Shown: positions 55,202-62,475 of the stretch, piece by piece
Numbering within the stretch: the first letter of the stretch is position 1
How the letters are laid out: every line of letters begins with the position of its first letter
NCBI RefSeq assembly: GCF_018310695.1
Contig: NZ_JAGXCY010000019.1
Coordinates: 30,643 to 94,642 of the forward strand
Reading direction: 5' to 3'
Length of the DNA stretch: 64,000 bases
Origin: Paenibacillus sp. Marseille-Q4541
Lineage (GTDB): Bacteria > Bacillota > Bacilli > Paenibacillales > Paenibacillaceae
Translations under genes and position numbers: made by a program
Notes under the pieces: model-generated
Seen by the model: only the letters and a program-made list of their open reading frames with translations
The model's database searches: none
Told to the model about the DNA's origin: nothing

Positions 55202-55307
55202 AATCTGAATATCAAAATGTAAACAAAACCTCCTATATACTTACAATTATTAAAATGGTATTATTTTCAATAGATTGTAATTGTTTAGAGGTGAGGAGTG
55301 AACTATA

Positions 55308-55403
55308 ATGCAGAATATTGGTTTTCCTGGAATGATTTTTCTTATTGCCGTTATTGTCTTCGTTATATGGTTACTAAGATCCCTTATTCATAAAAGAAAA
55401 TAA
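55308..55403 (+). CDS. 31-residue TatA-like membrane microprotein
   Basis: The ORF starts at ATG 55308, seven bases after GAGGAG, and encodes a short NIGFPG lead, one hydrophobic helix and a basic end LLRSLIHKRK. The N-terminus resembles the start of TatA proteins (FxNIGxPG), but the amphipathic helix and the conserved FGPKKLPE hinge are missing. It has its own ribosome site and a terminator immediately after. Could be a membrane-active small regulatory peptide or a decayed TatA; undecided. Confidence 0.55.
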   Translation: MQNIGFPGMIFLIAVIVFVIWLLRSLIHKRK

Positions 55404-55412
55404 GTACATATG

Positions 55413-55447
55413 AAAAGGACTGCTACCTTTATTGGTAACAGTCCTTT
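55413..55447 (+). terminator. Intrinsic terminator after the microprotein gene
   Basis: AAAGGACTGCTACC pairs with GGTAACAGTCCTTT (one bulge) around a six-base loop. Confidence 0.75.
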
Positions 55448-55507
55448 GGTTTCACTAAACTACACCTGTAGCGAAATCATGAGAATACGCTAGTAAACTT
55501 GCGATAA

Positions 55508-55921
55508 TCAGTTCACCGTTATTTTTCCATAATACATATACATTCCGCAATTAAATGCATATGAACCAGGATCAAGATTGGAATCCACGGTATAGTAATT
55601 GTCGCCTTTCTCCAGATATTTCAGTATATCCAGATCTTTGGAGACAACATCCGTAATACAGGTTAGGTTTGTATCTTTTTTAAAATTAATTTTGGTGGGT
55701 ACTCCTTTTTTTACCTCGATATTCTCTGGATAAAATCCATCGGATTTCACCTCTACAGTAATGACTTCATATCCTTCTAGATCTTCCTGAGCCTGCCCTT
55801 TTCCGTCAGCAGAAGGCATAATTTCTTTTCCACTGAAGAAAAACAATACTCCTGCCAAGATCACTACGGCAACCACTCCAACTGCAGCAAAAGGCCACCA
55901 TTTCGGTAACTTCTTATTCAT
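55508..55921 (-). CDS. Membrane-anchored cupredoxin-domain protein
   Basis: 137 residues: one N-terminal membrane segment (WWPFAAVGVVAVVILAGVLFFF) followed by a cupredoxin fold. The family pattern FYPENIEVKKGVPTKINFKKDTNLTCITDVV and the end GSYAFNCGMYMYYGKITV place Cys residues (LTC and FNCGM) and Met where a type-1-like copper site would lie. Likely faces outside and handles copper or electron transfer. No copper ATPase is adjacent. GAGAGGGA precedes the ATG. Confidence 0.82.
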   Translation of the reverse strand: MNKKLPKWWPFAAVGVVAVVILAGVLFFFSGKEIMPSADGKGQAQEDLEGYEVITVEVKSDGFYPENIEVKKGVPTKINFKKDTNLTCITDVVSKDLDILKYLEKGDNYYTVDSNLDPGSYAFNCGMYMYYGKITVN

Positions 55922-56126
55922 GTCGATCCGTCCCTCTCAAAAAGCAGCAATGATAAATCCTTACCTATTTCTATTATAAGGATAAATTAAAATTTCTATA
56001 AGAAAAATGACTCTTTAGAGCTACTTTACACCTATTTTGATCCACATAATCGTACTATTCTGTGACGATCTTTTGAAAAATCTCTAATTCATGTCCTTAT
56101 ATCCGCGAATGTGCGTCAATTGACGT

Positions 56127-56744
56127 CTAGATGTTCTTATTCATCATAACGGTTATAAGCTCGTTCCTAATCTCATTTTGAGTAGCTTTAATCACTTCTC
56201 CGCTCGCATTGATAAGATAAGTAATCGGTATTGATACAGGGTTGTCTTTATAGGAGCCATCCGCATGACTAGTACCCACTACCACACACTGGAGCTCCTT
56301 TGCGATTTGGCATGCAAGATGAACCCATTCATCGTATTGCTCGTGACTGAACATTCCCACACCTATGGGGTGAAAAAGAATGTCAATATCTTCGCTCCGA
56401 ACTCCATCCATGCCTTGTAGTACGAGTTCATCACAAAGAATTACTCCTAGATGATACCCTTTAACTTGTACTGTCTGCTTTGCCGTGTATTTAGGACGAT
56501 CAAGTAAGATCTGACCATCGTTACCGATGATAATCACCTGATCTTTGGGATTTTTATGAAACTTACGATAGCCAGTAATCAGTGTCACCTGATGGGATCT
56601 AGCAAGTTCCTTCGCTTTTTCCACGTTTTCATTCAAATACCCTTCCGGGAAAAAAACGAACTCTGCTTCCGGATGTTGCCGTAATGCTTCCTCGAGCTGA
56701 ATAACATCTTTTTCAAGCTTAGGTTGACCAACCAAAATTTTCAT
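56127..56744 (-). CDS. Carbon-nitrogen hydrolase (nitrilase superfamily), short form
   Basis: 205 residues with the nitrilase-fold triad recognisable: Glu34 (FFPEGYL), Lys in the RPKYTAK segment (85 or 89) and Cys104 (GVILCDEL). Family members hydrolyse amides or nitriles. It is shorter than the usual ~260 residues, mostly in surface loops. The ATG at 56744 follows GGAGGG six bases upstream; an earlier ATG at 56762 touches the preceding gene. Translated closely after the membrane protein 56762-57112. Substrate unknown. Confidence 0.8.
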   Translation of the reverse strand: MKILVGQPKLEKDVIQLEEALRQHPEAEFVFFPEGYLNENVEKAKELARSHQVTLITGYRKFHKNPKDQVIIIGNDGQILLDRPKYTAKQTVQVKGYHLGVILCDELVLQGMDGVRSEDIDILFHPIGVGMFSHEQYDEWVHLACQIAKELQCVVVGTSHADGSYKDNPVSIPITYLINASGEVIKATQNEIRNELITVMMNKNI

Positions 56745-56761
56745 ATAGGACCCTCCGATCA

Positions 56762-57112
56762 TTATTTATCCAGATAACGCTCATACATATACCATGAACA
56801 GAAGCGTACAAGAGGGACAAGCAGCACGACAACATTCAGAACCCATGCCGCAACACCGCCAATATTGTCTTTTGAAATAAACAAAAGAATAATACCAATA
56901 AGCAGGGCAAAGCCAGATGACCAGTTGGAGGCAGTACCATTAACCGGATGATCGCCCAAAACAATAGATTGGCATCCTTTTATAGCTTCTGAATAACAAG
57001 AGTTATGATAAGGATACAGTGATAAGAAAGATTGACTTACGACAAGATCATATCTGGATTCAATTTCAGCATTACAATGGACACAATAAACAGGACGCTT
57101 CGAAGTAGACAA
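56762..57112 (-). CDS. Unrecognised protein with zinc-ribbon-like N-terminus and two membrane helices
   Basis: 116 residues. CVHC (10-13) and a later HNSCY could form a zinc-binding pair, followed by a polar linker and two hydrophobic helices (ALLIGIILLFISKD and VAAWVLNVVVLLVPLV). It starts with TTG at 57112, nine bases after AGGAG. The stop is 18 bases before the nitrilase start, so the two are probably one operon. I do not recognise the family. Confidence 0.7.
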   Translation of the reverse strand: MSTSKRPVYCVHCNAEIESRYDLVVSQSFLSLYPYHNSCYSEAIKGCQSIVLGDHPVNGTASNWSSGFALLIGIILLFISKDNIGGVAAWVLNVVVLLVPLVRFCSWYMYERYLDK

Positions 57113-57271
57113 AACGACGGACTCCTCTCTACATCAAACACAGTTTATAAAATTATACTATAAAATGGATATATCGTTATGTATCCCGATTTATTCACGC
57201 ACAAAAAAGCACCTGTATAGCTGAGTTTGCCAACAGAATGCTCCTGTTCTAACTACATTAGAGATCGTTAA

Positions 57272-57961
57272 TTACTTCACTCTCAGAACCTGACCCACAA
57301 TAATCGTATATTTACTGTCAAGTTTGTTCCAGTCCTTAATCTGCTGAACCGTGCTACCATATTGAATGCTCAAGGCATATACTGTATCTCCACTAACGAC
57401 AGTATGATAAGTGGCAGTCACTTTTTTAGTCAAATTAAAGTTTTTTACAAGCCCATTGACATGTCCACGAGCAACCTTGTCCAAATGAGAAGCCGATTTT
57501 AGTAGTGCTGCATCACTGCTCGTGTCGATAAATCCATTTTCCGTTAAGATGGCAGGCATATGAGATTCACGAAGCACATGGAAGTTTGCACTTTTACGGC
57601 CTCGATCCGTTAATGTTATTAATTTCATAATTTCATTGTGCATATTGGTTTGATAAGTTGTTGTTGGCGCGGTGGTTCCAGGGTAGACATAGTCTTCGTA
57701 ACCGGTTCCTCCGCCAGCATTAATATGGATAGACAAAAAATAATCTGCTCCCCACGTATTGGCAGCATCCGTTCTCTGTGTCAGTGTTACTGTTTCATCC
57801 GACATGCGGCTCATCAAAATAGATACATCATTGTATTCAGTTAGCAAAATCGAACGGACGTTGGTAGCGATCGTAAGCGTCAGATCTTTTTCCTTAAGTC
57901 CATTTCCTAGCGCGCCCGTATCAGACCCTCCGTGCCCGGGATCAATAAATATTTTAACCAT
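57272..57961 (-). CDS. N-acetylmuramoyl-L-alanine amidase with C-terminal LysM domain
   Basis: Peptidoglycan amidase (Amidase_3) of 229 residues. Zinc ligands are His10 (DPGHGG), Glu24 and His79 (LSIHIN); the catalytic Glu is Glu141 (LTENGFI). A LysM domain occupies ~186-229 (YHTVVSGDTVYALSIQYGSTV). No signal peptide is present, as in the mother-cell-lysis amidases of the CwlC type and phage endolysins. Strong ribosome site GGGAGGTGA. Its role is probably sporulation lysis or autolysis; a phage origin is less likely because no phage genes surround it. Confidence 0.9.
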   Translation of the reverse strand: MVKIFIDPGHGGSDTGALGNGLKEKDLTLTIATNVRSILLTEYNDVSILMSRMSDETVTLTQRTDAANTWGADYFLSIHINAGGGTGYEDYVYPGTTAPTTTYQTNMHNEIMKLITLTDRGRKSANFHVLRESHMPAILTENGFIDTSSDAALLKSASHLDKVARGHVNGLVKNFNLTKKVTATYHTVVSGDTVYALSIQYGSTVQQIKDWNKLDSKYTIIVGQVLRVK

Positions 57962-58033
57962 AATCTATCACCTCCCTCTTATTATATGATTTGATTGTTC
58001 CAGCGCTTGGACGAACATCCGAAGTGAATATAC

Positions 58034-58069
58034 AAAAACTCTACCAATCCTAGGACTGATAGAGTTTTA
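58034..58069 (-). terminator. Intrinsic terminator after the 32-residue membrane peptide
   Basis: AAAACTCTA pairs with TAGAGTTTT, with inner pairing around CCTAGG. T run on the minus strand. Confidence 0.75.
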
Positions 58070-58078
58070 TTCATTACA

Positions 58079-58177
58079 TTATTTTCTTTTGGGCGGTATC
58101 AATACATAAATAATAAATCCAATCACACATATAACAGGTATTAATGTAATCACGATATTCTCCCATAAAATATGCAT
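58079..58177 (-). CDS. 32-residue membrane microprotein
   Basis: ATG at 58177 preceded by GAGGTGATGG; encodes a short lead (MHILWEN), one hydrophobic helix (IVITLIPVICVIGFIIYVLI) and the basic end PPKRK. A dedicated ribosome site and an immediate terminator support a real gene. No family recognised; single-helix peptides of this kind may modulate membrane complexes or be toxin-like. Confidence 0.55.
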   Translation of the reverse strand: MHILWENIVITLIPVICVIGFIIYVLIPPKRK

Positions 58178-58284
58178 TCCATCACCTCATTATATACAGG
58201 ATCATCAAGGGAAATTATAGCATATCAACAATATAGGAGGACCTTCCAAGCTTTTTATACCCCATTTACACTTATGTAAGAAAA

Positions 58285-58617
58285 TTAGATTTCAACCTGC
58301 TCCGCCGTTTTCAGATCATACATAGATACTTCTGTGTCAAGCAGGTAATCCGGTTTCTCTTGATTTCTGCTGTTTCGATGTCCCTCAATGTGCGCAGGGC
58401 TTTTCTCCCAGCTCTTCCATGCTTCTTCGGATTCCCAGCGAATCATCACCACAACTTCTTCGGTATCTTCACCTTTTTTGCGGTTTTTTTTCACCATAAC
58501 GGATCGATCAATAAAACCTGGAATTTCAGACATAGGTCCGCCCGGTTTCCCAAAACGCTCAACGATCTTGTTACTGAAACCTTCTTTGACCGTAATTTTA
58601 CGAAGCTGAATCAACAT
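58285..58617 (-). CDS. Haem-degrading monooxygenase, HmoA/IsdG-like
   Basis: 110 residues of the antibiotic-biosynthesis-monooxygenase fold (ABM) typical of IsdG/HmoA haem oxygenases: ITVKEGFSNKIVERFG, PGFIDRSVMV, EEVVVMIRWESEEAWKSWEKSPAHIEGHR, the last containing the axial His region. The ATG at 58617 follows GAGAGGG; the GTG three codons earlier overlaps that site. A near-perfect Fur box lies 45 bases upstream, so the gene is likely induced by iron starvation to liberate haem iron. Confidence 0.88.
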   Translation of the reverse strand: MLIQLRKITVKEGFSNKIVERFGKPGGPMSEIPGFIDRSVMVKKNRKKGEDTEEVVVMIRWESEEAWKSWEKSPAHIEGHRNSRNQEKPDYLLDTEVSMYDLKTAEQVEI

Positions 58618-58661
58618 CTTGAACACCCTCTCTTTTTCATTACCTATACCTCCATACTAAA

Positions 58662-58676
58662 CGATAATGATTATCA
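58662..58676 (-). promoter_or_regulatory. Fur box upstream of the haem monooxygenase gene
   Basis: On the minus strand TGATAATCATTATCG matches TGATAATNATTATCA at 14 of 15 positions. Iron-responsive repression of the downstream haem oxygenase is expected. Confidence 0.85.
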
Positions 58677-58706
58677 GTGTCAATGAGTTGATAAAATAGA
58701 CCGTAC

Positions 58707-59285
58707 TCATTCGTTCCAGTCTATTTCTCCCTCTTCGCGAAATTCAGTCATCTCGTCAGCCATGTTCTGTATGTCTTCCGAAAGAATAATGGTGATGCCG
58801 TAGCCATCTTCCTGCTGTTTTTTAATGGCCTTTTCTTTGATGAACTTGGGACTTCCCGGGCCAGCCTCTTCATCATAAACGAGAAGCAAATGATCTGTTT
58901 TACGAAAAAGTAAATCGTCTCTAGCTGCGAATTGCCAAGGTCCGATATAGGGCTGTTTACTAACAACACCATAATAATCTACATTCCTTTTGATATCCTC
59001 ATAATATGATTTTTTATCATCCGACCAATTCGCTTCTGGATCAGCAAATGCTGCAATGATGGACAGCTTGAGCTGCGGATATTCCTTTTTCAGTTCAATG
59101 ACAACTTCACATGCCCACAGATCAATTCCGATCTGGCCGGGTGTAATCACCCATTCAATCCCATCTTCAATTAACGGAATGAGCTTAGAACGAAGAGCCT
59201 GTTTGATGTAAGGAATACCCGGATGTTTTTGGTTGAAGATACCGAGCTCATTGGCCCGATATCCTGTTACTAATAAATTTTTCAT
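58707..59285 (-). CDS. ypsA: YpsA-like DUF1273 protein
   Basis: Soluble protein of 192 residues of the YpsA family (SLOG/Rossmann-like nucleotide-binding superfamily). The N-terminal LLVTGYRANELGIFNQKHP, the glycine-rich VITPGQIGIDLWACEVVIEL and the segment DHLLLVYDEEAGPGSPKFI are characteristic. Bacillus YpsA has been linked to cell division and GpsB. AAAGGCGG is 16 bases before the ATG, a weak site. The acidic C-terminus (EEGEIDWNE) is also family-like. Confidence 0.88.
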   Translation of the reverse strand: MKNLLVTGYRANELGIFNQKHPGIPYIKQALRSKLIPLIEDGIEWVITPGQIGIDLWACEVVIELKKEYPQLKLSIIAAFADPEANWSDDKKSYYEDIKRNVDYYGVVSKQPYIGPWQFAARDDLLFRKTDHLLLVYDEEAGPGSPKFIKEKAIKKQQEDGYGITIILSEDIQNMADEMTEFREEGEIDWNE

Positions 59286-59412
59286 AAAATAAAGCTAAAT
59301 ACCGCCTTTCTGCTATTCCTGATGTAACTATCGTACCACATTCTCCTATTAGGCTGCCTTTCTACCCATATATTAAACCGATTACGACTCGCTATCTTTC
59401 CTATTGCTTTCG

Positions 59413-59760
59413 TTACATCTTATTTACGATCAAAAGGTCCGTTTTTTTAGTATCGTAAGTATGCTCAATCGTTTCCTCAGAGATCACCTTCAGTTTAAGT
59501 AAGGCAGCAATTTTCGCACTATCGGCTTTCGAAATCAACTTCCATACGTCTGCATCAGGCAGCGCCTTATATAATTTGTCGTCATCATACTCTTTTTTGA
59601 ATTGAGTCACGAGTTTAGCTGAATAATCGCCTGCATCGATGATGTTCAGCCCCTCCTCCTTCAGTTGAACGATAATCTCATCCCGAAGCTCAGTTAGTTC
59701 TTCTTCAATCGCTTTCTTACGTTGCTTCAGCTCAAAATAACGATGGAGTAATAATTCCAT
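59413..59760 (-). CDS. Unrecognised coiled-coil protein
   Basis: 115 residues, mostly helical. Residues ~8-40 form a charged amphipathic coiled coil (ELKQRKKAIEEELTELRDEI); a strand-rich middle (IIDAGDYSAKLVTQFKKEYD) and a helical end follow. Similar short proteins are annotated in Bacillales genomes and phages, but I cannot name a family. GAGGAGC precedes the ATG at 59760. Isolated transcription unit. Confidence 0.7.
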   Translation of the reverse strand: MELLLHRYFELKQRKKAIEEELTELRDEIIVQLKEEGLNIIDAGDYSAKLVTQFKKEYDDDKLYKALPDADVWKLISKADSAKIAALLKLKVISEETIEHTYDTKKTDLLIVNKM

Positions 59761-59879
59761 TACATATCACGCTCCTCTAAAGCTATATGTATGCTGAATC
59801 ACAGTAAATGAGAGCTTATAGAACAAAATAGTAAGGACAAACCTTCCTGGTAAAAAATCGTTATACATAACTTTTGGGT

Positions 59880-59908
59880 TTGCAATCCCATTTTTGCTGT
59901 GCTAAGAT
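59880..59908 (+). promoter_or_regulatory. Promoter for the hflX leader transcript
   Basis: TTGCAA (59880-59885), a 17-base spacer, TGC extended -10 and TAAGAT (59903-59908). Transcription would start near 59915, about 25 bases before the leader peptide and about 510 before hflX. Confidence 0.7.
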
Positions 59909-59940
59909 AGCCGTAACTTTAGGAACGGAGGGATACCAGA

Positions 59941-59988
59941 ATGATTAATTGGATTCGAGTAAGATTTACTTTTGCCCTTAATAACTAA
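59941..59988 (+). CDS. Leader peptide of hflX (15 residues, MINWIRVRFTFALNN)
   Basis: ATG preceded by GGAGGG at 59927-59932 with a nine-base spacer; 15 codons, TAA. It lies 26 bases downstream of the predicted transcription start and 437 bases upstream of hflX, on the same transcript. The Arg-Val-Arg-Phe...Leu-Asn-Asn core resembles ErmDL, MTHSMRLRFPTLNQ, in which the Arg-x-Arg motif causes macrolide-dependent ribosome arrest. This suggests a drug-sensing arrest peptide that controls read-through of the terminator at 60368-60397. The resemblance is short, so it is an inference, but position, ribosome site and downstream hairpins all agree. Confidence 0.75.
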   Translation: MINWIRVRFTFALNN

Positions 59989-59999
59989 ATAGGCAAAGA

Positions 60000-60360
60000 C
60001 TCTGTCTTTTGTGTGCGGACAGAGAACTCGGATTCGATCTATCTTAATTTGGTGTCCATTAATCAAACATAGTATAGAGCGATGAGGTCAGGACCCTAGA
60101 TGCCTGCCCTCTTTTCGTTTACGTAAATATATCTTTCGGGATTCGGCCGTTAAACTGGCGGGTCTCTGTGAAATAGTGGTTTTCCCTCTCCATTTCTGTC
60201 GACTGGATTCGTACGATCTAGGCAAAGTATGGCTAGTAGGAGCAGACGCTTATTGAACAGAGCCGTGAGCTTGTGATACCGATCTCCAGAATATCTACGT
60301 ATCCGTCTTATTCAGATCCAGCGACATAAAACGTACTTGTTTTATGTCCGCCGAGTTCTC
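60000..60360 (+). promoter_or_regulatory. Structured hflX leader RNA (alternative hairpins and long-range helix)
   Basis: Elements read directly: hairpin A, CTCTGTC/GACAGAG (60000-60006 with 60018-60024), 11 bases after the leader-peptide stop; a terminator-like hairpin, GAGG-CAGG/CCTG-CCTC (60084-60111) followed by TTTTCGTTT; a perfect 10-bp hairpin GACATAAAAC/GTTTTATGTC (60323-60348); and a 10-bp perfect long-range complement, GAGAACTCGG (60022-60031) with CCGAGTTCTC (60351-60360), which excludes hairpin A because they share 60022-60024. GGATTCG occurs four times between 59951 and 60211. No known RNA family is recognised. Confidence 0.65.
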
Positions 60361-60367
60361 ATGCGTA

Positions 60368-60397
60368 ACACAGGCAGCAGTCCGCCTGTGTTTTTTT
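60368..60397 (+). terminator. Attenuator terminator in front of hflX
   Basis: ACACAGGC (60368-60375) pairs with GCCTGTGT (60384-60391), followed by seven T residues (60391-60397). It is only 13 bases before the AGGAGG of hflX with no intervening gene, so it must be bypassed for expression: a conditional terminator. Confidence 0.85.
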
Positions 60398-60424
60398 ATT
60401 ACCAATCATGAGGAGGACGATCAA

Positions 60425-61705
60425 ATGAAACAACCGATAAAAGAAAAAGCGATACTAGCAGGACTCGAACGCAAGGGTCAGGAGGATTTCAGTTATTCCA
60501 TGGAGGAACTGGCCAATCTAGCTGACGCCTGTGATATTACCGTTGAAGCGGTAGTCACGCAAAAAGCAGAGCGAGTACACCCTTCTCTATATCTAGGTAC
60601 GGGGAAAATTGAAGAACTAGCGAGACTCCTGGATATGTTAGAGGTAGACATTGTTATTTTTAATGATGAACTGTCCCCCTCTCAAGTCCGAAATCTAGAG
60701 AAAAGACTTGATGCCTCTGTACTTGACCGAACAACACTCATTCTGAATATATTTGCTGAACGGGCAAGGTCCAGAGAATCTCAGCTACAAGTGGAGCTCG
60801 CCAGACTTCAATATGTATTACCCCGCCTGTCCGGCATCAGTTCTTCTTCCGGAAGACAAAGAGGTGGTGTCGGTACGAAAAACAGAGGTTCTGGTGAAAC
60901 AAAATTGGAACTATCCCAACGCCGCATTGAAGATAAGATTACAGAGCTTGGTCGTGAGCTCGAAGTTCTCGTCTCACAACGCGAAACTCAGCGTAGACGT
61001 CGCCAAAAAACGGAAATCCCGATCGTTAGCCTTGTAGGTTACACGAATACGGGAAAATCCAGTCTTATGAATGCACTGTTACAAAAACATAATGCGTCCA
61101 CCGATAAAGCTGTTTTTGCGAAAGATATGCTGTTTGCTACACTACAGACGTCCGTCAGGAAGCTAGAACTTCCAGATCGAAAAAGTTTCCTTCTAACAGA
61201 TACCGTCGGATTCGTGAGCAAGCTTCCACATCATCTAGTCAAGGCCTTCCGTTCTACACTGGAAGAGGTACTCGATTCAGACCTGCTTATCCATGTCGTA
61301 GATAGTGCCAATCCCGATGCGGAACAGCTCATTGAGGTCACGAATGCGACCCTTCGGGAGCTCGGAGCAGAAGAGATTCCGGTTATCTATGCCTATAATA
61401 AATCAGATCTTAGAACGTCACCGATGGAGTCACATGAGCTTCGTCAGCCTGCGGTCTTGATCTCTGCTAGAACAGGAGCAGGACTTGAGGAACTAGAACA
61501 AGCAATCCGTGATTCCGTATTCGGGCATTATGAAGAAGTTGAAGTCACCGTTCCTTATGGCGAGGATCACCTCATCTCGTATTTACATGAACATGCGTAT
61601 GTAAAATCAACCCGTTATGAAGAGGACGGTACAAAGCTTACCGTAGAAGCTTCTCCAGTAGAGATTCAGAAATGGTCTCACTTGCTTGTTACTCCTAACT
61701 CTTAA
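60425..61705 (+). CDS. hflX: HflX-family GTPase (ribosome-splitting/rescue factor)
   Basis: Translational GTPase of 426 residues that binds 50S/70S ribosomes; family members split stalled ribosomes, and a Listeria paralogue (HflXr) confers macrolide-lincosamide resistance. The N-terminal HflX domain includes ERKGQEDFSYSMEELANLADA, GTGKIEELA and the GSGETKLE motif (usually GPGETKLE). The GTPase domain has G1 GYTNTGKSS (205-213), G3 DTVGF (259-263) and G4 NKSD (325-328). A C-terminal domain follows. The ATG at 60425 has AGGAGG eight bases upstream. Expression is apparently controlled by the long attenuator leader. Confidence 0.95.
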   Translation: MKQPIKEKAILAGLERKGQEDFSYSMEELANLADACDITVEAVVTQKAERVHPSLYLGTGKIEELARLLDMLEVDIVIFNDELSPSQVRNLEKRLDASVLDRTTLILNIFAERARSRESQLQVELARLQYVLPRLSGISSSSGRQRGGVGTKNRGSGETKLELSQRRIEDKITELGRELEVLVSQRETQRRRRQKTEIPIVSLVGYTNTGKSSLMNALLQKHNASTDKAVFAKDMLFATLQTSVRKLELPDRKSFLLTDTVGFVSKLPHHLVKAFRSTLEEVLDSDLLIHVVDSANPDAEQLIEVTNATLRELGAEEIPVIYAYNKSDLRTSPMESHELRQPAVLISARTGAGLEELEQAIRDSVFGHYEEVEVTVPYGEDHLISYLHEHAYVKSTRYEEDGTKLTVEASPVEIQKWSHLLVTPNS

Positions 61706-61730
61706 AATCCTTTGTTTCTCACAGTTCACA

Positions 61731-61764
61731 AAAAACCTCCTGACCTTATCGGTAGGAGGTTTTT
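61731..61764 (+). terminator. Intrinsic terminator after hflX
   Basis: AAAAACCTCC pairs with GGAGGTTTTT, with an inner CC/GG. T run follows. Confidence 0.85.
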
Positions 61765-61803
61765 AAATATAAATAGGTTGTGATGTACATTCTCAGTATT
61801 GAT

Positions 61804-62460
61804 TTATTTCACAGGGTAAGTCCAGAAGTATTCTGTCTCTAGACGTTTCTGAAATTGCTTGTCTTTAAGGAGTGAATCCCCGGACAGAATTCGAAACTGT
61901 GAGCTGTGGGCCTGAATAGATTGAACTTTATTCAGTTTGAAATTACGAATATCGTAAGATACGTCTGGTTCCCCAAGCGCTTCTTTATGATTGTTCGAGA
62001 AAGCAACACATAACACAGTTGGGCGTCTGTCTTTTTCTAATGCTTCCACAACCCGCACGACAGCCGCGCCTGTTGCATCATGGTCAGGATGGACGCTGTA
62101 TCCTGGGTAGAAAGTAAAGATAATGGAAGGATTCAATTCCTCGATAAGTGCTGAAATGGAACCATCTAAGAGATTACGATCTTCAAATTCAATCGTTTTG
62201 TCATGGAAGCCTAGCATTCTGAGATCCTGAATGCCAATCGCACGACAGGATTGCTTGAGCTCTTCCTTGCGAATTTCAGGTAACGTAATTCGGTTAGCGA
62301 TAGGCGGGTTACCCATATTACGGGCCATCTCACCTAAAGTTAGACATGCATAAGTAACCTGAGCTCCTTCTTCATTAATCAACTTGGCAAGCGTACCTGA
62401 TATGCCAAAAGATTCATCATCGGGATGTGGTAGTACGACTAGAATACGATTCTGTTTCAT
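61804..62460 (-). CDS. bshB2: Bacillithiol biosynthesis deacetylase BshB2 (LmbE/PIG-L family)
   Basis: Zinc-dependent deacetylase of 218 residues. Metal-ligand motifs are HPDDE at 12-16 and HPDHDATG (about 125-130). Length, the GEMARNMGNP segment and the adjacent yojF-like gene match Bacillus YojG/BshB2, the second enzyme able to deacetylate GlcNAc-malate in bacillithiol synthesis. It lies 15 bases after the yojF-like stop on the same strand. Other amidohydrolase roles on GlcNAc conjugates remain possible. Confidence 0.92.
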   Translation of the reverse strand: MKQNRILVVLPHPDDESFGISGTLAKLINEEGAQVTYACLTLGEMARNMGNPPIANRITLPEIRKEELKQSCRAIGIQDLRMLGFHDKTIEFEDRNLLDGSISALIEELNPSIIFTFYPGYSVHPDHDATGAAVVRVVEALEKDRRPTVLCVAFSNNHKEALGEPDVSYDIRNFKLNKVQSIQAHSSQFRILSGDSLLKDKQFQKRLETEYFWTYPVK

Positions 62461-62475
62461 ATAGAACCCCTCTTT

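Noticed and set aside
57272..57961. Prophage endolysin marking an integrated phage
   Set aside because: No holin, structural or integrase genes nearby; a sporulation-type amidase explains the lack of a signal peptide.
59915..60424. T-box or known metabolite riboswitch upstream of hflX
   Set aside because: No T-box sequence (AGGGTGGNACCGCG) or other familiar core; the leader ORF and ribosome-related target gene fit translation-coupled attenuation better.
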